Assembly (NCBI GenBank): GCA_947359465.1
Contig: OX375877.1
Coordinates: 56,436,944-56,500,943 of the forward strand
From: Metellina segmentata
Lineage: Eukaryota > Arthropoda > Arachnida > Araneae > Tetragnathidae
DNA length: 64,000 bases
Direction of reading: 5' to 3'
Positions 1 to 12,300 of this stretch are shown piece by piece. Below the pieces are notes generated by a model that saw only the letters and a list, made by a program, of their open reading frames with translations, was not told the DNA's origin and made no database searches. The stretch's first letter is position 1. Each line of letters opens with the position of its first letter. The translations under genes and the position numbers were made by a program.

Positions 1-240
1 TTTATATTATCGCAGATTCACGTGAAACAGATTGAATCTTCTGCCCTTCGCGTTAAAAAAATAAAAAAACTAATTACATTTCCTGTCCTATTCCATTTCA
101 GGGAATGAGAGCAACAAATACAAAACATTTGGACTGAGATTGTTAATTCTTTTTCGTACAATCGGAAAAAGGTAAAAATATTAAAAAAATCTCAACGGAT
201 TTCAAATCTAAGGAATATTTTACACCATATTAAGAAGTTA

Positions 241-460
241 CATCACGGCGTTGCCCGTTCGCAAACCAACACTACGGTCACGGGCAAAAGCTGGGCTAGC
301 CACGCAGTGTCTAGAACACTGATGTTGCCACTGTCAAATCTGTCCTAAGCCACCCGTGTCATGTCGGGTGGTAAATTTGCCACAATCCAAAGCCGTAATC
401 AAGACTAAATCCAATATCAGTCAGAAGCCACCATTTTCTCAACTGCCTTCTTCAAAAACT
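241..460. repeat. Isolated satellite-type unit next to a GGGCTAGCCA-containing repeat
   Basis: Positions 350-373 carry the core CCACCCGTGTCATGTCGGGTGG, whose ends (CCACCCG and CGGGTGG) can form a 7-bp stem. It is followed by a stretch ending 'ctaaatccaatatc'. The same core and flank recur many times at 28.6-32.6 kb. The 241-300 segment, with GTTGCCCG and GCTAGCCA, resembles 33475-33590, which lies just beyond that array. So the two sequence types occur close together at both loci. No coding potential was seen. Confidence 0.6.
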
Positions 461-785
461 TAAACTCATAATTTTTCGAAAAGAGAGAATTGTTTGAAAT
501 TGCAGTTTAATGTGTAAAGATGGATTTTAGAAATAATACAAGAATCAAAAGAAATTGTACAATTTTTTATTTACTTTTTTTTTTACCCTCTGACTCGGGC
601 GTCGTCTTTCACTGCGCGATATGTTATGTAACCCGTACCTCAGTTGTAACCTACGCATCTGTTGATCTCGGAAAGAAGCAAGTAGATTATCACCGATAAT
701 CAATTCAAGCGTGTTTTGTAAAATTTTGTAAAATAAAATTTTGTAAAAATTTCAATGAATTTGAAACATGAGGAAACTTTAAATT

Positions 786-1337
786 GGTAATTTTTAATAA
801 CGTCAAACAAGAGCAACACAATGGGCTATTGACGAGAGTCTGGGATCAATTCCCTAAGGGAAAGATACAAGGCAATTTTTAATTAACGTTGTACTTGAGC
901 AACACATCCTGCTTCTGCACACGATCCGGGATGAATCCCCTAAGGGAAAGATACGAGGTATTTTTTAATTAACGTCGTACTACAAGTACACAACGTGCTA
1001 GTGACAACCGCTGGGATCAATGCACTAGGGAAAATATGCGAGATAATTCGGTAATTTTTAATCAACGTACTCGAGGTATACAACGGTCTAATGAGTATGG
1101 TCCGGGCTTAATCCACAACGTGGTTTTCGCCACGGCCAGGTAATAGGTAATTTTTAGTTAACGTCGTACTAGAGCAACACAACAGGTTATTGACGACTGT
1201 TCGGATCAATCCCCTAAGGAAAATATCCGAAGAAATAGAGTAATTTTTAATTAACGTACTCGAGCAACAGAACGATCTATTGACTACGGTCCGGGGTCAA
1301 TCCTCTATGAGAAAGAATCGAGGATAACACCGCGTAA
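786..1337. repeat. Six-unit degenerate tandem repeat, 85-96 bp period
   Basis: Units start near 786, 871, 957, 1050, 1146 and 1239. Each begins with a form of GGTAATTTTTAATTAACG, continues with a GTACTAGAGCAACACAA-like stretch and ends with a form of GATCAATCCCCTAAGG. Units differ by many substitutions, so the array is old. Related single copies lie near 9430-9600 and 14939-15110. No open frame runs through it. Confidence 0.7.
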
Positions 1338-1589
1338 TTGTGTTCTACTCTGTCGAGCCAGATTATAGTTTGAACCAGAACACATCTGTGCACATCTATT
1401 TTATAGAAAATGTTTGCATTTTCTTTGTCCGATTCATAAAAGATCAGTTAAAAACGCGTAATTGCATGAAAACTGTAAAACAAAAAAGTGTGTCGTCCAT
1501 TTTGTTTATTTCTCAAAAAGATAGTGAAACGCATGCGTAACACTCAAACAAATGTGAAAACGCCGATTTCGGAAGATCAAAATGTAACA

Positions 1590-2175
1590 CCGAAACGGCG
1601 GATTGAACCACGCGTTAGGCATTGGGAATACGGTTCTTTCGGTAATCCAAGGATTATCGTTGATCCGCTGGCTAATTCAGACTTGTGAATACGGCCCTTA
1701 GAATCAGATGCTAAATTATACCCCGAGTCATCAGTCAAGAAAACATAGGTCCATTGGTGTTGTCTCCAGGTCTGTTGTTCTTTAAAGCGATCTCTCTTCT
1801 GAAGGCAAAGAAACACATACTCTTGTCTTGCTGGCATAAAGGCGTTTTCATTAAGCCTTCTGTATACAGTTTGCGGTGATACAACAGTTTCCGTGGCTGC
1901 TGAAGCTATGAACTTTACTGCCGAGCAGTAGACTTCATGTTACAACGGGTAGTTATTGCCATATATCGCTCTTTAGAAGAAGTTGTTATACGTTTACGAC
2001 CTTGTCCAGGTCTCCTTAAAACAGTTCCAGAGTTCTGAAAATATTTCCATAGTGCAGAGACTGTCTGTCTTAAAATATTCACACATCTCGCTGCTTCCAT
2101 GATTGTCTGCCCTGGTTCTGAATTGCCGATAATGCGCCACTTCACAGATTCTTGCAAAGGAACCTTTGTAGCCAT
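1590..2175 (-). pseudogene. Tc1-like transposase remnant
   Basis: The frame starting at 2175 begins MATKVPLQESVKWRIIG and reads as a Tc1-type helix-turn-helix, followed by a basic GRKRITTS stretch. In another frame (1837 downward) comes a block with the catalytic-loop sequence FLTDDSGYNL, where Tc1 transposases have FTDESRF. This holds the first acidic catalytic residue. Between them, around 1860-1900, a short frame reads like the inter-domain TVYRRLNE motif. The later catalytic residues are absent and the frames are shifted, so this is a dead 3'-truncated copy. No terminal inverted repeats were found. Confidence 0.65.
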
Positions 2176-2199
2176 AAAAATCGTTTTAAGTCCTTTGTT

Positions 2200-3180
2200 C
2201 CTTACACTTTAAAATAAAACGCTGTATTGTAGAAATTCTCTCATATATTCACTTTGAGCAAAGCACTTGATTCCCTGTTGCATGACGTAACGGATATCAG
2301 AAAGAGTTTGGAAACTTATGATTGAATAATTGTAATCAAGCTTGTATTTCACACATACCCTGCAAAAATGGATTACATCGATTGGGTATTCCATGGAATA
2401 TAAGTATTTTTGTGTATGTAACGATAATTTTGGACATGAGTGTTATTTAGTAAGATATTCCTGACTAACTATTTTCAAAACGACTACTTAGAGTTATCGT
2501 TTGTATGAAACTAGTATTCTTGAAAACTTCATTTGGTGGCTAGAGCAATAATAATGGATCTAGGTATAAAATTAAATGTTTTCTGAACAGATGAAGCAAA
2601 GTTGATCAATTACATATTTTAAAAAATGAAAGTATAATTTTACATCATTTAAAAAAAGAAAAATAAAGTTTTTTCCGTATGTTTGAGATACCAGTTGCAT
2701 AATAATAAGTTTAACTCGTAAAACAAGACACCTTGACAAGGGAAAATTTTGCTTTAATCTAACATACATTCCGCTTTAAATATAATATTTTGTGACGTTC
2801 TTGCATGTGATGAAATAAATTATTATTTTTTTAACAGAAATATTCAATAAGTATACAACAGAAAAGTTCAATTCATTATTCCTTTTTATCTAATACTATT
2901 GCATAGATGCCACAACTTAAACTAAAAATTGGACAACATTTAAAAATACGAGATTATTTTACCTGAAAAAAAAATAAGAATATCACTGCAATTTGTACAT
3001 TTTTATTTTTGACTTCACACACCAATTTTGTATGAGAAGGGCCCTAATCGGACGAATTACTTTAAATTAGTCGAAAATATTCAATGTACCAAGCAAACAG
3101 TCCATCTTTATGAAGATTTAGAGTATGAACTGGAATTAATTCATACGATATTACAAAGTTTTCATGACTGTAAACTAAGC
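2200..3180. other. No recognised feature
   Basis: AT-rich sequence with only short ORFs that show no family resemblance. It lies downstream of the end of gene B. Confidence 0.5.
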
Positions 3181-3187
3181 CTTTCTC

Positions 3188-3361
3188 CTAACCTACTACA
3201 AGGCCAGTAACGTCGTGAATCCAATCAAGGTTGGAGTGCACTGCAGAGAAAACTCTTGGATCATTAGGAGTTGCACATTCATCCTTGTTTCCCCAGGAGG
3301 ACAGGCCGGACAAATAGTATCTTCTGAAGTATGACATCATCAAAGGGGCTCCATTGTCGCC
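3188..3361 (-). CDS. Gene B terminal exon: nucleophile region with Ser195 to Asn
   Basis: 174 bp with acceptor aacttccag, in phase 0, ending at TAG 3188-3190. It starts GDNGAPLMMSYF, where active enzymes have GDSGGPL, so the nucleophile is Asn and Gly197 is Ala. Downstream are SGLSSWG (214-216), the 220 Cys, DPRVFSAV and a normal C-terminal helix NLDWIHDVTG. Confidence 0.85.
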   Translation of the reverse strand, partial: GDNGAPLMMSYFRRYYLSGLSSWGNKDECATPNDPRVFSAVHSNLDWIHDVTGLVVG

Positions 3362-6300
3362 CTGGAAGTTAATACATGAAAAGCTTTAATATATATATAA
3401 AAGGTAATTACTGTGTTTTCCTAATTGTATTGGCAGAAGGTTTACTTTTCGAAAACCATGTTAAAAGGGTTTAGAAAGAGAATCTATTCAATGAATTGCC
3501 TTAAAAACTGACTTTTTTAAGATAATGAAATACATTTTTATTTATTTATTTATTTTTTCCAATTCAGTATATTTGATTCTATTCAATTTAGTCACCTCAT
3601 GTCATGAATAAACTGTTTGTGGTTAAATAAGCAGTTAAACCTAATGCGAAATACCCGTTGTAAAATACCCATTTTGGATAAATACCCTGGATAATACCCT
3701 GGGTAAAAGATTTACTGGGTATGCAGCAAAAATAAATGCCCGGGTATTTTACATCACTGATCGTACTATATTTACATCAGTTATTTATTTATTTTTAGAA
3801 CGTATTATTAATTCGATTGCACCAAAAAATAGAAACTTTCCACAAGCGATTAAAATATTCTAAGGAAAATTGTCTAAACATATTCTAAAGAAACATCTCA
3901 AAAGCACTATTCGTTGACATTTTTTATTCAATTAATACAGGGCTCGATATACCCGGGTGCACAGGTGCACATGAAAGTAAAATTGTGCACCTAATTGTTT
4001 CTCGCTAGGTGCACATAACGTTAAAAAAACGGGGTGGGGGAGAAACGTGTTTTATGTTATTTTGATGTTTGAACAAAATATTAGTATCGACCTCTCTTGC
4101 TCTAAAGGAACGTATTTAAAATTCCTAAATAAACACTATGCGAAAACAAAATAGCTGGGACGTAACGGGTTTATACAGGAGGAAGGTTTAATAGTGCCAC
4201 TGCCACCAGAACTTTCCGATGATCGAAACATTTGCCTAATAGCTCAGTTGAAGCGACTTTCGCGACAGCCGTGCGCTAGACAAAGGAGAATTTGTATGTT
4301 TAAATATTTTTATTTACTATCTACTACTAATCTATATAAACATATACAACTAATAAAGTAGTTTACATTACATTAATGCTCTTATATTACCTTTTTTTAA
4401 ATATGCTCCTAAAATATAACCTGTGCACCTAATTTAAAAACTTAGGTGCACCTTGTGCACCTGTATTATAAAATCTATTTCGAGGCCTGAATTAATACAG
4501 TAATTTTCAAAACTTTTGTTCTTCCGTAATAATTTAGAAAACTTTCATTTTATTTCGAAACCCATTGTAAATAAATTTTAAATTAATTTCATGAGTTCAA
4601 ATAATCATCTTATAACTAGTACCTTGCATGTATCCGTTCTATTTTCGTAAGCACAAATCATATTTTCTGTAAACCATCTGGGATACTTCTGGACACATGA
4701 TTCTTTAGACCAAACATTCATATCGGCTTTTCGTAGAACATCACTAACAGGACCACCTGCAAATTTTCGTTTGAATATTGTTTTACACCTCACATGGTAA
4801 TTACATATAATTTAAAGTCTTAATCACTCATAAATAACCCCAAAAGAGAATATGATGCATCGTTTTGTTTAAGCTAAAGATTCATATAATTTTGTAGAAT
4901 TTTTACCAAACATTTATGTTGTAAAAGCAAATTTATTGGCAACTGAATTTGAGTATTTCTAGTTTTAGAGTACTACAAAATGAGTTCAATAAAACAAGAA
5001 AATGCATGACATCGTCTTAACCCTTTCTAGTGAAGTGATTTTTCCACACTATATGAATTCCTAGTCTACCCGTAGAGAGTAGGGTTGCGACATCGACAGC
5101 AAAACATCGATGTTCAAAATTAAAACACCGATGTTGATAATACATCGTCCCCAAAACATCGATGTTTTGAAACTTTTACCCCATTTCTTAAAACTGGTTT
5201 AGCAACTAGTGATGCGACATCGGCTCCAATACATCGATGTTTTTAATAAAACATCAATGTTTTGAAAACATCGACATCGATGTCGCATCCCTAATTTTCA
5301 AAACCTTCCTCTCTTGGTCACTTTGGTCTAAAAGTATGTTCAATTTGCTGATTATAAAAACTATGCGACTTGTTTATTTTTTAAAATTTTATAACGGTAC
5401 TTTTTTTATTTAAAAAAAAAACATCGACAACATAAAAACATCGACAAGTATAAACATCGATGTTACAAAAACATCGACCCCAATACATCGATGTTTTTTT
5501 TTTTAAACATCGATGTCGCATCCCTAGTAGAGAGGTCTTTAGGAGTAACCATATGGCAGGCGCATATAGTAACTCTATATATCGATCTAGAGCGTAAGAT
5601 CTATTCAAATGCTTTCATTGGCTAATCGAATGGATTTTTAGACAGTACTTCAAAATATTTGTGCTTAAAAATGTTAATTCAGAGGTGCTTAAAAATGCTT
5701 AAAAAGTCTTTACAAGATATTAATCACAGGTTAAAGACAGCCATCTAGAATAACCAAACTTTGCAATGTAATGAACTTTTAAAGTTAAATTGTATGCATT
5801 CTTCCTACACTGCTGGCCACCGTAAATGCAACACCCTGAAGGAAGCCTGCAAATAATATGAAATTTACAACATGCATTAGCGGAGGTGACATATGCAAAT
5901 TATTAGAATTTCAGCGCAGACGCACATCACGCGCGCCTGTGGCGCAACTTCGAATTCTATTTAGAGCTTGGAGATTTTGACGATTTCAAGTACGGCAATT
6001 GTGTTTTTCTTGTGGTTTTTTCAAAAAATGATCAATAATGCCTCGTAGAAAACAGCGATCATCTTTTGATCAAGTATCCGAGTTCGACAGAGGAAGGATA
6101 GTGGCCTACAGAGATTGTGGATTACCTTTCAGGGAAATCGGTTGTCGTGTTGGCCGAAACCAAACAACTGTAATGCGGATATGTGATAATCCGATGCAGG
6201 AGGGTACGACGGACCGACGTGTTCGATCGCATCCACCTCAGTGCACCACTTCACGTGAGGACAGGCATATTGTGCGTATGGCAGTGACGGATCGCTCAGC

Positions 6301-9300
6301 CACATCACGAACCACAGCACTGCACATTCAGTCTGTAACGCATCATCCAATGTCTGCGCGTACCATTCGACGCCATTTACAGCAGAGTGGTCTGTCCGCA
6401 AGACGTCCATTCCTTCGTCTACCCTTGAGGCAGAACAACAGACGTCTCCGACGCCAACGGTGCGATGAAAGAAGGATGTGGACGGCAGAATGGAATGAAA
6501 TTGTCTTTACTGACGAGTCACGCTTCTGTCAGCAACACCACGATGGTCGGATTCGAGTCTGGAGACACCGTGGAGAGAGGATGCTGAACAGCTGCGTTAT
6601 GCACCGCCAATCCTGGTCATGCACCGAATATTATGGTATGGGGCGGTATTATATATCACTCTCGCACTCCTCTAGTACGCATTGCCGGTACTTTAAACAG
6701 CCAGCGCTACATCTCCGAGGTGTTGGAGCCAGTTCTCCTTCCTTACCTTCAGGGCTTGCCCACAGCCATATTTCAACAGGATAATGGGTGACCACACGTG
6801 GCACGCATTGTCCAAGGGTTTTTCGTCAATCGCCAGATTGAATTGCCTCCCTGGCCAGCTCGCTCTCAGGATCTCTCCCCGATAGAAAACATGAGTTCCA
6901 TGGTTGCTCAACGATTGACCCAGATTACATCCCTTGCTGCCACAACAGATCAACTTTGGCAACGTGTGGAAGCTGCTTGGTCTGCTGTCTCTTTGAATCA
7001 ATGACGAGGCGTGTGGCAGCGGTGATCTCCAACAGTGGCGGCTACTCTGGCTACTGATTTTGGCAGGAACCACACTTCACAGTAGTCTATAAATTTAATC
7101 GTTTGATACTTGGTCAACATGTTATCTACAAAATAAATTTTGTTGTGATATCTCTTGTCTTTCATGGTGTTGCAATTTGGGTGTCCAGCAGTGTATTACT
7201 ATATCTAAAAGTTTTCCTCCTTTAACATGTGAAAGCCGTACTCTATCATTTGGTACCAGTGGAAATGGGTTCAGAAATGTATCATTACCTCCTATGGATA
7301 TATTTTTTTTAATTTCATAGCAGATGTCGTTTTATAAGTGAAAGAAGAAAAACCACCATTAGTTTGTTGTGTCATACAAGGTGTCGGTGTTCGGATTTGA
7401 GCGAGAAAAGAATGTAGATTAGATCATTTATACGTTGCAATATGACACGCTGGGACAAGTAAGCTAACATTTCCATTCATCACTTTTTTTAACATAAATA
7501 AAGTATAATCTACCTTGTTATATTATATTATCCGACCAGGGTATCCATTTATTATGATTCAGAAATATATATATTAATTAAATAATTTTTCCATTTGTAT
7601 AGCAGTGGTTGGAATCTACATTTTAACTGTCATTAAAACAAGTGACATATTCCAATGAGCGTTGTCATTTACGCACGTGAGACTTTTTACAGATCTACAG
7701 CGTATTGTGCATATCCAAGCTGACATCAAGTTTAAAAATATATTCTTTAAATAAATTCTATATTCTCCTCCAAATCGTAGAAACATCCATTGCATTTCGG
7801 CAACAAAAATAGAAATAAGGCAGTTTTAATAAAGGACTGTATAACAAACACAATAGAAAGAATTGAACTCAAATTTTGCACACAGACACCGTTGACTCAA
7901 TTGCGCACGAAATCTAAACACCGTTCAACTCAAGATATTTTTAAATATGAATTAATTTGTTGATAACAATTAGAACATTATTTCTTTGAAACTAAAATAC
8001 CTCTATTTTGTCTGGGATTTTGTTTAGGATATTCAACGGTTAAATATAAGACAAGAGTTACTTTGACCTGGTGATTATTTTAGAAGGTATAAGAGAAATA
8101 CTGGAACACTCCTTAAAATTTAGGAGTTTGAATATCAATCAATCCTAATTCGTCATAGGGGTTCACTAATATAAATGCATTTTATATGAATTCTGACAAT
8201 TTTGGTCCATAAAATATCATAATCTATAACCAAAAATGTGGGATACCCTAATTAAAATAAAGGAAAATAAAAATACGGACCATTATGCCATTAAAATTAA
8301 CATTTATTTATAAGAGACATTATTCCACTTTATTATTACTCCATAATTCCAAGCCAAATGAAACTTTAGGTTTGATTGTACGACTCCATGGAGTGGAATA
8401 ACAAAAGGTGTTTGGATACTATCTTCACCTTTCGTAAAAATAATATTTTGTTTCTATATTTGCAACTTATTCTTAATAATGAATCTTTATTATGCTTTCT
8501 CTATATATCAGTGCTTATATGAGATAATTACTTGTTGAAATTCGTCCCCAACCGGCTGTTTTCAAAATAAGTTCCGATGTATACCAAGTATCCGACACAG
8601 GTAGGCATATTGGTCTGTATACATCGGGCATTCCCGTAGCAGGTACCTTCAATTTCAAAAGAGCTAGATCGTTGTTGTACGGAGTGGGTTTGTTATACCC
8701 GTGGGGGCGAGATACTGCTTCCACATCGAATTTCCTGACCCTTGGCTCTACTGCCGAAATTCGGTGCCTGCCCAGAAATACGTCAACAACCTCTGGATAC
8801 ATCATTTGCATCCCATGATACCTGTGAAAATGAAAACATTTTCTGTCACTACTAATGCAAGGAATAGTTTTCCGCCAACAGCTTAAATTCAGAACATAGA
8901 AGACAGATAAAAGAGTCAGCCTATATGGCGGGATAAAACTTTGTCACAGAACATAGAACAATGCTTAGTGTTCATTAATGTCATCTATGTCTGTAAAACC
9001 CATTAAAGGCTTGTTTATTCTCATGTTATAATTATTAAGCGATCTAAATATGTCTGAATTGATATTTAATAACTTTAATAATATATTAAAATATAAATTA
9101 ATAATTCAAAGCTTTTTATAGTGGCAAAATCTTTACTTACCAGGTTTTAAAGATACTAGCTACAGTTAAAACGTATTTTGGACTTATCAGAGATCCTAAT
9201 CCTGCAAAGCTTTGATTATACACGATTCTTGCCTAGTTAAAAAAAATATAGGATTTAGTACAAAATACACTGAAAAGACACATTAAATTCTCGTAGATAT

Positions 9301-12300
9301 TACTAAGCAAATAATCAGCACAGTGCCATATAATTGGACAGGTTGAAACACATAACGATTACAGGTACATCAAGTCTATACGCATTGCTACACTTCGTAG
9401 CTACTACACTTGAAAGCAAAACTTACAGAAGGTGGGTTGGTTGTTAATTAACGCCACACTAGATTAACACAAAGGGTTATTGGTGACTGCCCGGGATTAA
9501 CCCCCTAGGTCTTCAGACAACATAGCATTATTTTTAAATAAGGTTAGATGACGAGGTTACAACAGAGCTGGCACACCACTCTCCAAACTTCCACACCATG
9601 CAAACTCGGGAAAACTTAAAGAACACCCTTACTTTTAAAGGTAAAAATCTCAAAAATAAACGAAATAGCCTATAACATTTTACTTAACCGATGATATTCC
9701 ATAGAATACTGGTGCATACTTAAATTTTGAAATCGTGACTTTAGTGCTTTAGAAAAGGGTTCTGTTATTACAGAAAAGTACCCGAAACCTCAATATATGT
9801 GTGCAAACATGGTGGTGAGCCTAAATTGCTTTGATGTGGCCATAAGGCCCACAATTGACCTCCTCCATCAATCTTTTATAAATTTTCAAAGTTACCCTTT
9901 GGTCACTTGATACCTTGTATAGTGTAAATTCGAAGACATTTAATCAGCGGTTTGGTTACTCTCTCTGGCGGTTTGTTTGTAAAAAACGCTTTTGCGTAAG
10001 CAATGAAATCATGTAGACATAGCATCAGAATGGATAAAACTTGCTTTACTATTACATATTTACAACTCCAGAAATAAGTTTATTTACATCAACAAGAATT
10101 TAACGTGATTCACAGTCAGCGCGTCCGAAGTCTGCGAGGCAGAAAATTAGAACGAATCTAAAAATCAAAACAAACGTTCCTACTTTTGTTCTTAAGTTTT
10201 AGCAAGTTCGTAGCTCAGAATAACTTTCGAAGCTTCTGTCGGAACGTCAGAACACAAAGAACAGTTGCCATTGGTGTTCAATTTGGAGGTCTCCACAGTA
10301 CTCCGCCGCCAGATTCAACGGATTTTGCGGGTTGAATCGGAATTTAACAACTCTTCTGGTAGTGAGTTGTCGTTGCTGGCGGTGTTGTCGCTTGTTGACA
10401 TTCCGTTTCATCATCTGATGGCATAAATGCTGGCTTGAGTCGGTCCACACTAATTAAAAATGATTTATTTTTAATGAGCAACTTAAATAATTTATCTGAT
10501 TTACATAAAACTTTATAGACACCATGATACGGTGATCGTAATGTTTGACGTACTCCGTCTTCTCGAACCAAAACATGAGTGCAGGTTTTCAGTTTCTTAT
10601 GAATGACAATTTTTCTTTCGTGATTGAGACGATGCTGGGGTAGGTCGGATGATGCTCATTAAATTTTGAAGCTTACCAACAAACGTAACTGGGTCTAAGT
10701 TATTTTTGCTGGTCGCAAAGAATTCTCCAGGCAACTTTATGTTGCTGCCATACAACATTTCCCCTTCGTATTCAGGCCTTTAATTCTTGGTTACTTTTCG
10801 GATTTCGGGTAGTTAGTGATTGCTACAACCTTGTCTTCCAACAGTTGTATACCGTTTTCTGTAATCCTGTACTCCAGAAATATCGCTTCTGATTGGCCAA
10901 AATTACTTTGGAAGGGTTGATGGGGATGACATTTTCTTGAAATCTTTGAAAATTGATGCGAAGATGATCCTTGAGCTCCTCTTCACTTTTCGATGAGATT
11001 AGAACGTCGTCGATATAAGGTATACAGAAACCAAGGTCTCATAACAAAGAATGCAGAAAACGTTGGAATGTTTGGGCAGCGTTGCACAATCCAAAACTTA
11101 TAAATGGGAACTCGAATAAACCAAATGGAGTGATGACACTTGTTTTGGATATATATTCTGTAACAGGAATCTGGTGGTAAGCTCTGAAGAGGTCGTTGGT
11201 CGAAAATATCTTTGTTCCTTCTAGTTGTTGAGCAAAATCCTGTTTATGCGGTACTGGGTACTTGTCTGGTTTTGTTACTCATTGAGCCTTATGTAGTCGC
11301 CACATGGTCTCCAATCTCCAGTTTTCTTAGATACCATGAGCAATGGTCACGATCAATTGCTGCTTGATGGTCAGCATATTCATTGATCCAACATGAACTG
11401 AAATTCTTTCCTTGAGATGTCTAATTTTTCAGGGTCAAGTCTTCTGGCTCTGAAATATACTGGTGATCCAGTTATTTCAATGTTATGTTCAACGGTGTGC
11501 TTGATTTTAGATTTACTAGAAACCTGGGTAATTTCGGGAAATTCTTCCAAAGTTCTTTGTAAAGGGAATCGTCATCAAGAACCGTAATTATTCCAAAAGT
11601 ACCAGTTGAGCAGTGTATTTAATGTTTGTCTTGGTGTCGATGAGCGAACTGTTGTTCTTCATAATGATTAACAACTCAAAACTTTTGCAGATAATATGCT
11701 CCTATGATTAATAGAGATACTGCTGCTATGAAGAATGGCCAGGAGAAAGCTCTTCTATGGTTCAAATCCAACGTCAGGTGTTTTTCACCAAAAGTAGAGA
11801 TGCTTGATCTATTCGCAGCGAAGAACTTTAATTTCCTTTAACTTTATTTTTTAATTCTAGATTTTTCTCTCCAGATTTTCGGAAGGACAGACACTTCAGC
11901 GCCATTGTCAATCAGGAACTTCAATACAGTAGTTTTGTCGTCCATAAATAGTATTCTTGTTCGGCTCTGATCGCCTGTGGCCTCAAGCGATGACCCTTCT
12001 AGATTTCCGACTGAAACTTGCCCGACTTGTTGCAGTTCTTGGCTGATTTTCCAAACCGCTGATGATAGAAGCAGATGCCTGAGTTGAGGTCGAATCCTGA
12101 ACGTGAAGGTGAAAGGGAATAGCTCTTGAGTGCCTGTTCTGATTCGCATTCTAACGTCTGTTTCCTTTCAGTTCCTTCATTGATAGTGTCAGCTCCCCTA
12201 CATGTTTTCGAACTTGACTGCAGTCTGTGCAACTAGCGCTCCGTTTGCTGACCGAATATACGGGTGCAGAATGAGTTATTTCCATAACTTTATCTGCCAT

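Noticed and set aside
786..1337. CRISPR-like array
   Set aside because: Repeats are 85-96 bp, highly diverged, contiguous without unique spacers, and the sequence is eukaryotic.
3640..3761. A small MITE around repeated TAAAATACCC and CGGGTATTTTACATCACTG
   Set aside because: The right end looks hAT-like, but no matching left end or target duplication was found.
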